In this document: piece by piece, positions 43,447 to 44,435 of the stretch
Numbering within the stretch: the stretch's first letter is position 1
Layout of the letters: each line of letters begins with the position of its first letter
Assembly (NCBI GenBank): GCA_903827245.1
Contig: CAIKHO010000009.1
Location: 1-44,435, forward strand
From: an uncultured Opitutia bacterium
GTDB lineage: Bacteria; Verrucomicrobiota; Verrucomicrobiia; Opitutales; Opitutaceae
Length of the DNA stretch: 44,435 bases
Direction of reading: 5' to 3'
Notes under the pieces: generated by a model
What the model was told of the DNA's origin: nothing
Seen by the model: the letters and a program-made list of their open reading frames with translations, nothing else
The model's database searches: none
Made by a program: the position numbers and the translations under genes

Positions 43447-43802
43447 GACATGGCTCGATGGCCGGACCGCCCCTCGGAAAACAGTTTTGGCCACTGATTT
43501 CACGGATGGGCACAAATGACCGACCTGGATCAATTCCCCTTCTCTGCAGCGTTCTGCATCCGTGCAATCTGTGCCATCAGTGGCTAAAAATCCTGAATTC
43601 CGCAGTCGGATTTGAACCACGGAGACGCAAAGGGCACCCAGCGGATATTTTACGATGCCGATCCGGCCGAAGAGATTTTCACCTGTGAGGCGAAGTACGT
43701 TTTTACCCTGGTTGCTGCCTAGCCTCTGTGCTCTTGGTGCCTTTGTGGTTTAACCAAGATAGCACTGGTCTCGGGAATCGTTTGTGCTTCTATGCCCGCG
43801 CC
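43447..43802. other. Gap with two intergenic repeats
   Basis: Two imperfect inverted repeats lie here: 43485-43590 (TTTTGGCCACTGATTTCACG... with ...GCCATCAGTGGCTAAAAA) and about 43616-43755 (AACCACGGAGACGCAAAGGG... with ...GGTGCCTTTGTGGTT). No gene is visible. The sigma factor promoter should be near its right end. Confidence 0.65.
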
Positions 43803-44435
43803 ATGGTTATCCAAGAACAAGGATCCGCCGCCGGCCAGGGCGCCCGGGTGTTTGCGACCACGCGCTGGACGGTGGTGCTCCAGGCCGGTGGCTCAACTTC
43901 TCCCGGCAGCGCGGCGGCCCTCGATAAATTGTGCCGGGCCTATTGGTATCCGTTGTATTCGTTCGCCCGCCGCCGCGGCCTCGCGCCCCATGACGCGGAG
44001 GATCTCATCCAGTCGTTCTTTGCCTTCCTGCTGGAAAAGGACGTGATCGCGCGTGCGGACCGGGAACGCGGGCGGTTTCGCACCTTTTTGCTCAGCGCCC
44101 TGCAGAATTTCCATGCGAACGAATGCGCGCGGGCCGGCACCCAGAAACGCGGGGGCGGCCACAGCCTCGTGTCGTTCGACGAGCTCCAGGCCGAGGCCAG
44201 CTACCAGAGCGAGCCTGCCACCAACCTGACGCCCGAGCGCCTCTACGACCAGAAATGGGCGGCCAGCCTGCTCGAGCAGGTGATGCAAATCCTGCGACGG
44301 GAATATGCGGCCGCCGGCAAGGAACCCCTCTTCGAGGAGCTGCGGGGCCTGCTCTGGGGCGGCCGCGGCGACGTCAGCTACGAGGCCATCGGCCGGAAGC
44401 TCGGTACCTCCGAGGGCGCCATCAAGGTCGCGGTC
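43803..44435 (+). CDS. RNA polymerase sigma factor, ECF-like (partial, runs off the window)
   Basis: The first 211 codons are open to the window end without a stop. The protein begins MVIQEQGSAAGQGARV, then FATTRWTVVLQAG, a region 2-like segment LCRAYWYPLYSFARRRGLAP with HDAEDLIQSFFAFLLEKD, RGRFRTFLLSALQNFHANE, and a region 4-like end VSYEAIGRKLGTSEGAIKVAV. This arrangement fits the sigma factors frequent in Planctomycetes and Verrucomicrobia that often sit next to protein kinase genes. The target genes are unknown. Confidence 0.85.
   Translation, partial: MVIQEQGSAAGQGARVFATTRWTVVLQAGGSTSPGSAAALDKLCRAYWYPLYSFARRRGLAPHDAEDLIQSFFAFLLEKDVIARADRERGRFRTFLLSALQNFHANECARAGTQKRGGGHSLVSFDELQAEASYQSEPATNLTPERLYDQKWAASLLEQVMQILRREYAAAGKEPLFEELRGLLWGGRGDVSYEAIGRKLGTSEGAIKVAV

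Overview
The window is high-GC DNA that looks like the chromosome of a Verrucomicrobiota bacterium, most likely an Opitutaceae relative. The basis is inference from content: a microcompartment locus of the Planctomycetes-Verrucomicrobia rhamnose/fucose type, a fused RhaEW rhamnulose-phosphate aldolase/dehydrogenase, a DapL diaminopimelate aminotransferase, a sigma factor of the kind common in this superphylum, and very many hairpin-forming intergenic repeats.

Layout. 1-4740: a gene-poor, AT-richer left edge, tRNA-Val(CAC), nth and gcvP. 4740-9030: a decayed BNR-repeat gene, a fumarylacetoacetate-hydrolase-family enzyme, a secreted alpha/beta hydrolase, two tiny DUF2934-like genes and many repeats. 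9155-11695: a compact flavin redox unit (FMN-binding protein, ApbE, RnfD-like membrane protein). 12050-15528: a ferredoxin with a two-subunit 2-oxoacid:ferredoxin oxidoreductase. 15743-19119: a cupin protein and lutABC (L-lactate oxidation). 19237-33984: sugar catabolism, namely rhaB, panE, rhaEW, a quinone oxidoreductase and the microcompartment operon, with a divergent DeoR-family regulator. 34116-40866: panC, dapL, an Mla-type lipid ABC transporter and a HAD phosphatase. 41041-44435: recD2 and a partial sigma factor.

How the genes work together. The minus-strand operon from 33115 down to 25428 encodes PduL, three BMC-H proteins, three BMC-P proteins, an acetate kinase homologue, a CoA-acylating aldehyde dehydrogenase, a class II aldolase and a malate/lactate dehydrogenase. 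The expected chemistry is rhamnulose- or fuculose-1-phosphate to DHAP plus L-lactaldehyde inside the shell, then lactoyl-CoA, lactoyl-phosphate, and lactate plus ATP. RhaEW offers a second route giving lactate directly, and LutABC would oxidise that lactate to pyruvate. This compartment type is already described. The less ordinary points are the divergent acetate kinase active site, three different BMC-H pore loops, two parallel lactaldehyde routes, an aldolase with an extra N-terminal motif plus a C-terminal targeting helix, and a paired operator candidate.

The other striking layer is the repeats. Nearly every intergenic gap holds an inverted repeat; several are nested inside one another, one forms the rhaB stop codon, and related sequence lies in frame inside recD2 and gcvP. 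No CRISPR array, rRNA, transposase or phage gene was seen.
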